Shown here piece after piece: positions 9,643 to 17,201 of a stretch of DNA of 36,822 nt. Made by a program: the position numbers and the translations under genes. The stretch comes from Candidatus Doudnabacteria bacterium (GTDB lineage Bacteria; Patescibacteriota; Doudnabacteria; UBA920; O2-02-FULL-48-8), in the NCBI GenBank assembly GCA_019659055.1, contig JAIFWV010000004.1, forward strand, positions 1 to 36,822, written 5' to 3'. Position 1 is the stretch's first letter, and the number at the start of each line of letters is the position of its first letter. A model generated the notes under the pieces. It worked only from the letters and a program-made list of their open reading frames with translations. It did not search any database and had not been told where the DNA came from.

Positions 9643-9721
9643 ATTGATTTCTTTTATTTCTTATTAATTATTTTTAACGGGATTAATATTTTACGACACT
9701 TTTTGGTTTAAAGAAAGCATT

Positions 9722-10165
9722 TCATAACTTTCGGGCTTCTTTGATGAATTCTTCGACATCGGCGAACTTACGATAAACTGATGCAAACCTGATGTATGCC
9801 ACCTGGTCGCGGCTTTTGATCCGCCGCATGACTATGTTCCCTATCTCGCGGGCCCCGATCTCTTTTTTGTCCAACTTTTGGATGTCTTGCTCGATACCAG
9901 ACATAATCGCCGCAAAATCCTCGCGGGTGAGTGGTCTTTTCTCAAATGCCTTGCGGATACCGGACTCAATCTTCTCCCGCTCATAGGGCTCTTTGCGGCC
10001 GTCTCGTTTGACCACAGTCAGATCCAAGATTTCCATCTCCTCGTGGGTAGAGAACCGAAAGTCGCACTTCACGCATTCCCGGCGGCGCCGGATAGCCAAG
10101 CCGTCCGTAATCGGCCGGGAATCCAAAACCTTGGTATCGTCATTTCCGCAGTTGGGACATCGCAT
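9722..10165 (-). CDS. nrdR: Transcriptional repressor NrdR
   Basis: Likely start MRCPNCGNDDTKVLDSRP (ORF extends to 10228); Zn ribbon plus ATP-cone (VVKRDGRKEPYEREKIESGIRKAFEKR). Confidence 0.95.
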   Translation of the reverse strand: MRCPNCGNDDTKVLDSRPITDGLAIRRRRECVKCDFRFSTHEEMEILDLTVVKRDGRKEPYEREKIESGIRKAFEKRPLTREDFAAIMSGIEQDIQKLDKKEIGAREIGNIVMRRIKSRDQVAYIRFASVYRKFADVEEFIKEARKL

Positions 10166-10301
10166 AAGTGTTTGTGCTTTTTTAACGTCATTAAAAAACA
10201 GCCTCTTCTCTCGGGAATTAGCTCTCAATATTAGATTAAATGAACAACTTTTATTTTTTAGGTTGTATTTTTGTGTCAGGCTAGCCTAGAAAGCCTCTGG
10301 A

Positions 10302-10317
10302 ACACAATATCTTGTGT
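10302..10317. promoter_or_regulatory. NrdR box 1
   Basis: ACACAATATCTTGTGT, close match to consensus acaCwAtATaTwGtgt. Confidence 0.85.
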
Positions 10318-10328
10318 AATCCGTAGTT

Positions 10329-10358
10329 ACTATAACCCTATATGTAGAAAGTTGTCAA
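10329..10358 (-). promoter_or_regulatory. Sigma70-like promoter for nrdR(-nrdJ)
   Basis: Minus strand TTGACA (10358-10353), 18-bp spacer, TATAGT (10334-10329). Confidence 0.75.
10335..10350. promoter_or_regulatory. NrdR box 2, within the -35/-10 spacer
   Basis: acccTATATGTAGaaa with core CTATATGTAG. Confidence 0.75.
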
Positions 10359-10389
10359 AACACGCTTTTTTACTAAACTTTTGATTTCG

Positions 10390-10405
10390 GATCTATATGT
10401 AGATG
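10390..10405. promoter_or_regulatory. NrdR box 3
   Basis: gatCTATATGTAGatg; core identical to box 2. Confidence 0.65.
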
Positions 10406-10472
10406 AACTTATCAACAAAAAATCAACGTCAAGAATTCGCAATGTCAAATGATATTGCACGACGAGAAAAAT

Positions 10473-10506
10473 AAAAAAGTGGTGCACGAATCTCTTCGAA
10501 CACCAC
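10473..10506 (-). terminator. Terminator of pyrE unit
   Basis: GTGGTG...CACCAC followed on the minus strand by TTTTTTATTTTT. Confidence 0.8.
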
Positions 10507-10514
10507 CTAGATAC

Positions 10515-11282
10515 CTAGGACAAAGCTGTCTGCATCGATGCCTGCAACTCTGCCCACACCTCCTTCTCTTTCGGCTTGAGAGCGACATTGCCCGCGACAA
10601 TGTCCCCTGCAACCCGTAGATCTTCTTGCTCGTATTCCGGCAGCTCCTTATGTACCAGGCTGATCACGGGAATCATCGAGCCCGGTGCACCAAGTGTTGC
10701 TATGGAGCTGTGCCGCGATCGGTTGAGCCAGCACACAATCCCCGCCACCTCGCCACCTGCTCCCAGAACGAGCTTGATAGCTTTGTTGGTAGTCGAGAAG
10801 TTGTTGCAGACGTCTTCTGCGATCAGAACGCGGTCACCTCGACGGACTGAATGGCGACCCAACACCGGTTCGGACTGTTCACGTTTCTCCGCTGTCGCCA
10901 ACGCCGTCACTTTCTTTTCGGCAAACGCACATCGTACACCGGGCAGAGCAGCTGCCCACGCGAAAGCGGAAAAAATTCCGCCCATGGGCATACCGAGGAT
11001 GAGGGTTGGCCTGACCATTGCAAGCTCGTCTGCCATCATGCTCGCCCAGGTTTGCAGTATGATCGGATGCTGTTCGACGAGCGCAAAATTGGCATAGACA
11101 TCGCCAACATACTGCTTCTTGGTTCCGTTTGGCGCCTCGTATACGGCAGAGTAGCCGACCAACTTGCCCAGCCGCCTACCGTGGGCATCTTTGGGACACA
11201 GGTAGTAACCACCAACCAAGCGCAGAAGCTTGAGAGGTTCAGTCTGCCTGATGTCCGCTTCTGTCAAACAATCTGGATGCAT
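10515..11282 (-). CDS. pyrE: Orotate phosphoribosyltransferase-like PRTase
   Basis: PRTase motif VLIAEDVCNNFSTTNKAI, ILGMPMGGIFSAFAWA; adjacent to pyrF; SD AGGAGG before ATG. Confidence 0.7.
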   Translation of the reverse strand: MHPDCLTEADIRQTEPLKLLRLVGGYYLCPKDAHGRRLGKLVGYSAVYEAPNGTKKQYVGDVYANFALVEQHPIILQTWASMMADELAMVRPTLILGMPMGGIFSAFAWAAALPGVRCAFAEKKVTALATAEKREQSEPVLGRHSVRRGDRVLIAEDVCNNFSTTNKAIKLVLGAGGEVAGIVCWLNRSRHSSIATLGAPGSMIPVISLVHKELPEYEQEDLRVAGDIVAGNVALKPKEKEVWAELQASMQTALS

Positions 11283-11297
11283 GAATTCCTCCTGATC

Positions 11298-11987
11298 CTA
11301 TGCGACGGCTAGAGCCGGGGCAATCTCGTCCACCACCGCGGCAAGCGCGGTCAGCGGATCCGCTGCAGCCACGACCTGGCGACCGAGGACGAGCGCAGTT
11401 GCGCCATTTTTCATGACGTTCAACGGAGTGTCCACGTTCTTCTGGTCATGAGTAGCTTGCCCGGCCGAACGGGAGCCTGGAACAATGAAGTCGAGACCTT
11501 TCAGCTCGGGCCGTTTGGACAAGTAACCCACCTCTTTTGTGGAGCAGACCACGGCGTCGATTCCGGCGAGCTTGGCGTCACGCGCGAGTTTCAGAGCCGA
11601 CGCCTTGCGCGGCTGGCCAGATCCAAGGTGCGAGACCTCCTCGTCCAGCGAAGTCAGTTCGGTGATGCCGATGATGTACAGTCCGCTCTCTTTGGCAGCC
11701 TGCATCATTTCGATTCCGCCTTTGATGTGCACACTGATCGCAGTGAATCCAGCATTGCGATACTCCATCGCTCGCTCTCTCACCGTATCGGGCGTGTCGT
11801 GCAATTTGACGTCACCCCAGAGTGCCGCGAATTGAGCAAGCTCCTCTGCAATGCGTAGGGCACCGAGACGATCGATGAGCTGGTGCAGTTTGCCACCAAG
11901 AATGTTCTTGCCGGCGCCTTTGAGCAGGCCAATAGCCTGGTCGAGATCGACTCGGTCCAATGCCAGATAAAAAGGATTCTTTACCAA
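11298..11987 (-). CDS. pyrF: Orotidine 5'-phosphate decarboxylase
   Basis: FYLALDRVD, DVKLHDTPDTVRERA, VPGSRSAGQATHDQKNVDTPLNVMKNGATALVLGRQV. TTG start proposed at 11987 (SD GGAGGG; promoter -10 lies at 12042-12047, too close to the listed 12038 start). Confidence 0.85.
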   Translation of the reverse strand: MVKNPFYLALDRVDLDQAIGLLKGAGKNILGGKLHQLIDRLGALRIAEELAQFAALWGDVKLHDTPDTVRERAMEYRNAGFTAISVHIKGGIEMMQAAKESGLYIIGITELTSLDEEVSHLGSGQPRKASALKLARDAKLAGIDAVVCSTKEVGYLSKRPELKGLDFIVPGSRSAGQATHDQKNVDTPLNVMKNGATALVLGRQVVAAADPLTALAAVVDEIAPALAVA

Positions 11988-12041
11988 TGTATAACCCTCC
12001 ACTTTTGCAACAGGCAAGTGTTCGTGCTCACCTGACACTAA

Positions 12042-12070
12042 AGCTTACCAAATTGCCCATTTTTGGGCAA
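12042..12070 (-). promoter_or_regulatory. pyrF promoter
   Basis: TTGCCC - 17 bp - TAAGCT on the minus strand; -35 lies in dyad TTGCCCA..TGGGCAA. Confidence 0.65.
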
Positions 12071-12073
12071 ATC

Positions 12074-12101
12074 CAACGGCTCAGACCCGTCTGAGCCGTT
12101 G
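12074..12101. promoter_or_regulatory. Perfect 13-bp-arm dyad upstream of pyrF (copy 1)
   Basis: CAACGGCTCAGAC CC GTCTGAGCCGTTG. Confidence 0.7.
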
Positions 12102-12108
12102 AAGCAAA

Positions 12109-12147
12109 TAAAAAAGCGGTGGGCACAATTGGATTGTGCCGCACCGC
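12109..12147 (-). terminator. Terminator of the beta-helix gene
   Basis: GCGGTG/CACCGC with inner GGCACAAT/ATTGTGCC; T-rich tract TTTTTTATTTGC on the minus strand. Confidence 0.85.
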
Positions 12148-12170
12148 CGACTTGCTTGCTGCGAGAGCAG

Positions 12171-13181
12171 CTACTTGATCGCGTGAACCTTGGCGTTGTT
12201 GGTAAACGACGAGTCCGCATCAACCGCGTTGCCGCTCGGGTTGTAGACCGTGGAGCAACCGAGGTATCCGGGACCGGAAATCCGGGCGTTGATCATCTTG
12301 TCGTTGTTGCCGACATCCGAGATCCCAGCCTGGTACGAAGTGTTGAAGCACTGATCGCTTGTGATGGTGTTGTTCACGGCCTTGATGTTGGTGGCCGAGC
12401 CCGGAGCGGAGAAATCCGCTTCGAGATTGGTGAGGTAGATCCCGACATCGTTGTTGGCCAGGACGTTGTCGTTGACCTTGGAGTTCACGGTAAACGGACA
12501 ATCGTTGCCGTCGGGACAGGTACCGTATCCCGGACCGCCTACCACGATCACGCCGCCCGATGCTGAGCCGTCGCCAGGAAATCCGATGTAGGAATTTCCC
12601 GACACATTGTTCCGCATGACAGATGCTGAGGCGCCGTATCCAACCTGGATCCCGTTCTGAGCGATAAACGAGACATGGCCGTCGCCGGTAACCTTGTTGT
12701 CGGTGACCATGACCTGGGTCCCCATGCCATTGGCGACGATGCCGCCCTTCTGGTATCCCCAGATGCTGGCGCCGGAAATCTTGCCGGTAACATTGCTCAC
12801 CGGAAAGAAACCGCGGTAGTAAACGGCGACTCCATGCTGGGTGCCGTTGTGCGGCACTTCGCCGATGTCGTGGATCTGGCTTCCGGGCAGGATGTCGACG
12901 TTGACCGTTCCGCCGTCGCCATTGACCAGGACACCGAAGTAGTTGCTGCCGAAGACATCGGCCTTCACTGCCCCGCCGGCGCCGTTGTGGTCGTAGTAGA
13001 TCGCCACGTTGCAGCCGGTGGCGTCCACGGTGCCGGTCACGGTCCCAGACGGGTTGATGAGTGCGGCGGTCATGTTGATGCTGTCCCGGAAAAATCCGGT
13101 CGGCGTACATGTCGCGGCCTGGGCCGACGAAGAAACCAGCCACAAAAGCATGATTGCAATTCCGAAAACTGTCTTTTTCAC
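12171..13181 (-). CDS. Secreted right-handed parallel beta-helix-like protein
   Basis: GTG start preceded by GCAGGAGG; signal peptide VKKTVFGIAIMLLWLVSSSAQAATC; repetitive short turns (VMVTDNKVTGDG, VMRNNVSGNSY, NDNVLANNDVGIYLTN, AVNNTIT). Confidence 0.75.
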   Translation of the reverse strand: MKKTVFGIAIMLLWLVSSSAQAATCTPTGFFRDSINMTAALINPSGTVTGTVDATGCNVAIYYDHNGAGGAVKADVFGSNYFGVLVNGDGGTVNVDILPGSQIHDIGEVPHNGTQHGVAVYYRGFFPVSNVTGKISGASIWGYQKGGIVANGMGTQVMVTDNKVTGDGHVSFIAQNGIQVGYGASASVMRNNVSGNSYIGFPGDGSASGGVIVVGGPGYGTCPDGNDCPFTVNSKVNDNVLANNDVGIYLTNLEADFSAPGSATNIKAVNNTITSDQCFNTSYQAGISDVGNNDKMINARISGPGYLGCSTVYNPSGNAVDADSSFTNNAKVHAIK

Positions 13182-13242
13182 GTATCCTCCTGCGAGTTTC
13201 GATTCTGTCCACCGGATTGGCAGACATTTGAGCACGGTGATT

Positions 13243-13271
13243 AGTATACTTGAATTGCCAGTAAATAGCAA
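13243..13271 (-). promoter_or_regulatory. Promoter of the beta-helix gene
   Basis: TTGCTA - 17 bp - TATACT on the minus strand. Confidence 0.7.
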
Positions 13272-13285
13272 GGCTCAAGCAAATA

Positions 13286-13315
13286 GAAAAAGGCGGTACC
13301 AAAGATGGCACCGCC
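13286..13315 (-). terminator. Terminator of pyrC
   Basis: GGCGGT(G/A)CC..GGTACCGCC hairpin then TTTTTC on the minus strand. Confidence 0.85.
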
Positions 13316-13322
13316 CTAAAAA

Positions 13323-14351
13323 TTACACGACTTCTGCAATTCGCCAGCGGATGGTTTCGCCGGCGCGGAATGGCACGACTCCTCCGTAGATCGGCTCGAC
13401 CTTCCAGGATTGCCGCACGAGCTTGACCTTTTTTTCCGGGATGGGCAAACCATAACGCTTGAGTGCGCGAGTAGAAGTGAAGTTCTCGAAATTTTCAAAC
13501 GCACTCTCTTCCTCGAAAACTTCGGCAAGCGTTTCGTACTGCACCGGGGCGTTGAACACTCCCGCACAGCCTTCCGCGCATTCCTTGGCCCGGCGCATGT
13601 GAGGCGCCGAATCACTGCCGCTCATGAATGCCTGATGCGAACCCACCGCCGCTTTACGGATGGCCAGCATGTCTCGACGGTACTTGAGCACAGGCATGCA
13701 GAAGTTGTGCACCCGAACCTTCTGCTTGATCAGGTCATTCATGGACTTCGTCATGTGGTGGCAAGTGATCGTTCCCGCCACCTGCGGATACAGTTGACCC
13801 ACGATATCGATTCCCGCTTCTGTGCTGATGTGCTCGAGGGTGATTTTGAGGCCTGGGAAATTCCTCACGATCCAGCGCAAGATTGGGAAGAACTTCCGCT
13901 CGGCATCCATGGTGTCTATGATTGCTCGCGGATTCTCACCATGGAGCAGTAAGTGCATTCCCACTTTTTCCATGTACGCAAGCAGTTTGCGCAATTTGGT
14001 GTAGTAGAATATCCCGAACTCGGAGTTACTCACGCTCTTGGGGAAGATCTTCGCCGCCCGAGCGCCGGCAAGAAACGCACTTTGGAGATCTTTGAGAGTC
14101 GTGGTCTCTGTAATCTGGACGACCATGAACGGTTCAAACCACGGAAACTCCCGACCGACAGCACGCCGGATCTCGGACCGATAGAGATTGACATCGATAC
14201 CGTTGATCACAGGCCTGGTCTTCTTGCGGTTGGGCATGATTACGCCGCCGCAGCAATGGCGAGCCGTGTACTGCATGATCTTTTTCAGAAGCTGTTCTGC
14301 CCGGGCATGCATGTGCGAGTCAAAAAAGATACTTGCCCATATCTCATCCAT
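13323..14351 (-). CDS. pyrC: Dihydroorotase (E. coli PyrC-like)
   Basis: FDSHMHAR, GGVIMPNRKKT, LLLHGENPR, ITLEHISTEAGID, GTITCHHM, FMSGSDSAPH. Start MDEIW with SD TTGGAGGAATTT. Confidence 0.8.
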   Translation of the reverse strand: MDEIWASIFFDSHMHARAEQLLKKIMQYTARHCCGGVIMPNRKKTRPVINGIDVNLYRSEIRRAVGREFPWFEPFMVVQITETTTLKDLQSAFLAGARAAKIFPKSVSNSEFGIFYYTKLRKLLAYMEKVGMHLLLHGENPRAIIDTMDAERKFFPILRWIVRNFPGLKITLEHISTEAGIDIVGQLYPQVAGTITCHHMTKSMNDLIKQKVRVHNFCMPVLKYRRDMLAIRKAAVGSHQAFMSGSDSAPHMRRAKECAEGCAGVFNAPVQYETLAEVFEEESAFENFENFTSTRALKRYGLPIPEKKVKLVRQSWKVEPIYGGVVPFRAGETIRWRIAEVV

Positions 14352-14389
14352 AAATTCCTCCAAGTCAAAGTTGTATAAGTCCTTGCGGT

Positions 14390-14419
14390 ATGATACTACT
14401 ATTGCTCGCATTGAAGCAA
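14390..14419 (-). promoter_or_regulatory. pyrC promoter
   Basis: TTGCTT - 18 bp - TATCAT on the minus strand. Confidence 0.55.
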
Positions 14420-14424
14420 ATAAA

Positions 14425-14480
14425 CCCCCTCACCAAATTTTGGTGAGGGGGTAAAAAAAGGCGGCACATAAGGCACCGCC
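14425..14480 (-). terminator. Tandem terminators downstream of pyrD
   Basis: GGCGG..CCGCC + T7, then CCCCCTCACCAAA..TTTGGTGAGGGGG + TTTATTT. Confidence 0.85.
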
Positions 14481-14503
14481 AGAACTCAAACATGTCCTCC
14501 TCT

Positions 14504-15456
14504 TTACTCCCCAACTGTCGCCGCAAACCTCGGGATCAAGTGCGCCAACTCGACAAACTCCATGGTTACCCGCTCGAGAGGCTGCGGATCCAACAGTCCT
14601 TTGCTTAACAGCGCCGTTGTCATCTGCACCGCATCTGCTCCAGCCCAGAAATATTCAACGGCGTCGCGGCCCGAAGTGATTCCGCCGACGCCAATGATCT
14701 GGATTTCTGAACGAAGATTCTCTCGCCACATCTGCGTCTGGCCAAGCCCAGCTTCTTTGATCATACGACCTGCTCCGCCGGCGTAGCCCTTATACTGCGG
14801 CACAAGCAGATGTTTGCCATGCTGGGTGAAGGCCACGCAATTCGGGATCGTATTGGTGGTGACAATAGCGCTAACCATGAAATCGCTCTTATTGACGACG
14901 GCCGCCATTTCTTCGAGTACGCCCCGGTCGTGTAGTACGTCACCTTCACTGAGATTGGCAGACGAAGTCCGATTGCTCGGCGGATGGTGTAGAGGATCTC
15001 ATGAGACAAGTCCGGCAAGTTTGCGATGATACGCATCTGGCGTTTGTCACCATCGAACTTGTTGGGACAGCCGAGATTGATCTCGATAAGATCCACCTTT
15101 GCATCCGCGGCCGTGAGCGCCATCTCTGCGTACTCGTCCTGCGTATTGCCGGCAATCGAAAAATACAACAGCTTGCCGGCTTCGTGTGCGATGTTCACCA
15201 TTTCGGGCAGATCCCGCTGGTATCCTTCTTCTCCGGGATTGGGCAGGCCAAGCGAGTTGAGCGAGCGATACTCGTTCCAATCAAAAGTGTTGTTGGCATT
15301 GCCCATGCCGCCCTTGACTGTGCCCGAGCCCACGACAATTGCGCCAGCAGGGGTCCTAGCCAACGCGTTTACATCCGCAATAATCTTACAGCTTCCTGCT
15401 CCGTTCATGATGGGCATGGTCAATCGCTGGCCAGCCAATTCCACTGTAAAGTCCAT
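14504..15456 (-). pseudogene. pyrD: Dihydroorotate dehydrogenase, split by a 1-nt frameshift
   Basis: N-part (15477..14761 ORF): MPIMNGAGSCK, NSLGLPNPG, LIEINLGCPN, LPISVKVTYYTTG. C-part (14908..14504 ORF): EEMAAVVNKSDFMVSAIVTTNTIP, QIIGVGGITSGRDAVEYFWAGADAVQMTTALL. Frames join at the G4 run 14922-14925. Confidence 0.85.
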
Positions 15457-15477
15457 ACATCCTCCATTTGCTCCCAA

Positions 15478-15506
15478 ACCTTAACAGAAGATCGCACTTC
15501 GGGCAA
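15478..15506 (-). promoter_or_regulatory. pyrD promoter
   Basis: TTGCCC - 17 bp - TAAGGT on the minus strand. Confidence 0.6.
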
Positions 15507-15510
15507 ATCT

Positions 15511-15537
15511 AACGGCTCAAACGGGGTCTGAGCCGTT
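15511..15537. promoter_or_regulatory. Dyad upstream of pyrD (copy 2 of 12074-12101 element)
   Basis: AACGGCTCAAAC GGG GTCTGAGCCGTT; the one arm difference gives a G.U pair in minus-strand RNA. Confidence 0.7.
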
Positions 15538-15557
15538 GAAAATAAAACGAGGCTGAT

Positions 15558-16067
15558 TTAGGAATCAGCCTCGGAGAGTTGCCATTCAGACATGCGCAGA
15601 TAATGAGACAGGAGCACGTCTATGTGTTTGAGGCGCCTGGCCAAAAACCCGACGTGGACCAAACGAAGCCCAATGGCGTACAGCAGTTGATCGTAGACTT
15701 CGAGATACTGTTGCCTAGCCGCGTGATCGCGGATCTTTGAAGCAAACTTTCTGAAGTCATCCTCTTGGGCCGCGAGTCGCGTACTCTTGAACATGAGAAG
15801 CAAAAAATACAACCCGAGGGACGGCTGTCCACCGTAGAGAAGCCACACGCGCTTGCGCAGTTCGAAATGAGGCGCCCCAGCAAACCCTTTGAATCCTTTT
15901 TCGTAAGCCTCACGGAAAAGAGTGTCCAGATTTGCATCCAGCTCACAAATTTTGTGGTCGAGCACGTCTTCAAATACCTTGCGGAACAAGACAAACCACA
16001 TAAACCACAACATCAGAAGCCCTATGGAAATACGAACCGCTTCCACAGCCTGTTGTTGAGAAACCAT
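15558..16067 (-). CDS. Hypothetical membrane-associated protein
   Basis: SD AAAAGGAGGGG before ATG; N-terminal TM IGLLMLWFMWFVLF; own promoter and terminator. Confidence 0.65.
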   Translation of the reverse strand: MVSQQQAVEAVRISIGLLMLWFMWFVLFRKVFEDVLDHKICELDANLDTLFREAYEKGFKGFAGAPHFELRKRVWLLYGGQPSLGLYFLLLMFKSTRLAAQEDDFRKFASKIRDHAARQQYLEVYDQLLYAIGLRLVHVGFLARRLKHIDVLLSHYLRMSEWQLSEADS

Positions 16068-16093
16068 CACCCCTCCTTTTGACCCTTATCCCA

Positions 16094-16122
16094 ACCATAC
16101 CAAAAGCCCAATCTTTGGGCAA
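16094..16122 (-). promoter_or_regulatory. Promoter of the 15558-16067 gene
   Basis: TTGCCC - 17 bp - TATGGT; -35 in dyad GCCCAAAGATTGGGC. Confidence 0.65.
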
Positions 16123-16164
16123 ATAAAAAGAGGTGGAGCGATTCCTTGCGGAATCGTTTCCACC
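16123..16164 (-). terminator. Terminator of the purBEC operon
   Basis: GGTGGAaaCGATTCCgcaaGGAATCGctCCACC then TTTTTATTTGCC on the minus strand. Confidence 0.85.
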
Positions 16165-16183
16165 CCGTACTCCTCCCGTCCTC

Positions 16184-17197
16184 CTACTGAATCCACATGC
16201 GTTCAAGTGCTTCGTAACGCACTGTTGTGGCGCTGATAACTTTCGCAGGAACCCGCCACGACTGCACGATGCGAATCTGCTCTGGATCACTGGGATCCTT
16301 GAAACTACTGATGTCAACCTCTCTTCCATCCGGCAGAATTGCCTTCTTGCCTGCTTGCCGGACAGGCTCCTTGTCGTACCCAGATGGTGGTTTGCCAACC
16401 CAGGGCGACACGCACCAATCGTGGATGAGCCAATTGCGTGACGAGTCTGGTGTCACGACTTCATCCCCGAGCGTCAAAAGACCTTCGTCATCGAAACCGA
16501 ACTCAAGCTTTGTATCGGCCACGATGATCCCGCGGCGCAAACCATGATTGTGTGTCTGGCGGTAAACTTCCATGCTATAGCGTGTGAGAGTCTGCACCAG
16601 GGATTCCGCTTTGTCCATGGGCATCCCCATTTCTTCCGCCACAATTTCGGCGGCTCGATAAGCGTCGATGTTCTGATCGTGCCCATCATTGGACTTTGTC
16701 GAGGGCGTGAAGATGGGCTCGGGCAATCTGTCTGCATCCTTCAGACCGGCTGACAGCTGGATTCCGCAGACCATTCCCGTAGCCTGGTAATCCTTGTACC
16801 CCGAACCTGTGATGTACCCTCGCACAATGCACTCAAGCGGAATCATGCGAAGCTTTTTCACGATCTGGATTTGACCCCACAGGTCCGAAACAGCCGGCAA
16901 AGCCGGAAGATAATCCACAGCCTCCTGGCCATGAGCCTCAAGATGATGCCGAATACCTCTGAGCACCTTTCGGAGGTTGTGGTTTGTGATTTCGGCCAGC
17001 ACCCGACCCTTCCCTGGAACATCTGCGTTGAGAACGTAGTCGAAGATACTCACCCGATTGGTCGTGAGCACCGCCAGCAGGCCTCGACCGAGCTCGAAGG
17101 TATCACGGACCTTGCCTTGGTTGATGCGTTTGAGACCGGCCTCGAGCAAAAGCCGGCTCAGATCTGATTCTCTTTTCGATTCCGGAATCGTTACCAT
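16184..17197 (-). CDS. purC: Phosphoribosylaminoimidazole-succinocarboxamide synthase
   Basis: INQGKVRDTFELGRGLLAVLTTNRVSIFDYVLN, ECIVRGYITGSGYKDYQ, GIIVADTKLEFGFD, SRNWLIHDW. Start MVTIPESK. Confidence 0.92.
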   Translation of the reverse strand: MVTIPESKRESDLSRLLLEAGLKRINQGKVRDTFELGRGLLAVLTTNRVSIFDYVLNADVPGKGRVLAEITNHNLRKVLRGIRHHLEAHGQEAVDYLPALPAVSDLWGQIQIVKKLRMIPLECIVRGYITGSGYKDYQATGMVCGIQLSAGLKDADRLPEPIFTPSTKSNDGHDQNIDAYRAAEIVAEEMGMPMDKAESLVQTLTRYSMEVYRQTHNHGLRRGIIVADTKLEFGFDDEGLLTLGDEVVTPDSSRNWLIHDWCVSPWVGKPPSGYDKEPVRQAGKKAILPDGREVDISSFKDPSDPEQIRIVQSWRVPAKVISATTVRYEALERMWIQ

Positions 17198-17201
17198 CGT
17201 T

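Noticed and set aside
12220-13311. 363-aa Arg-rich minus ORF overlapping the beta-helix gene
   Set aside because: Composition typical of an off-frame reading of GC-rich sequence; the 12171-13181 frame has SD, signal peptide and repeats.
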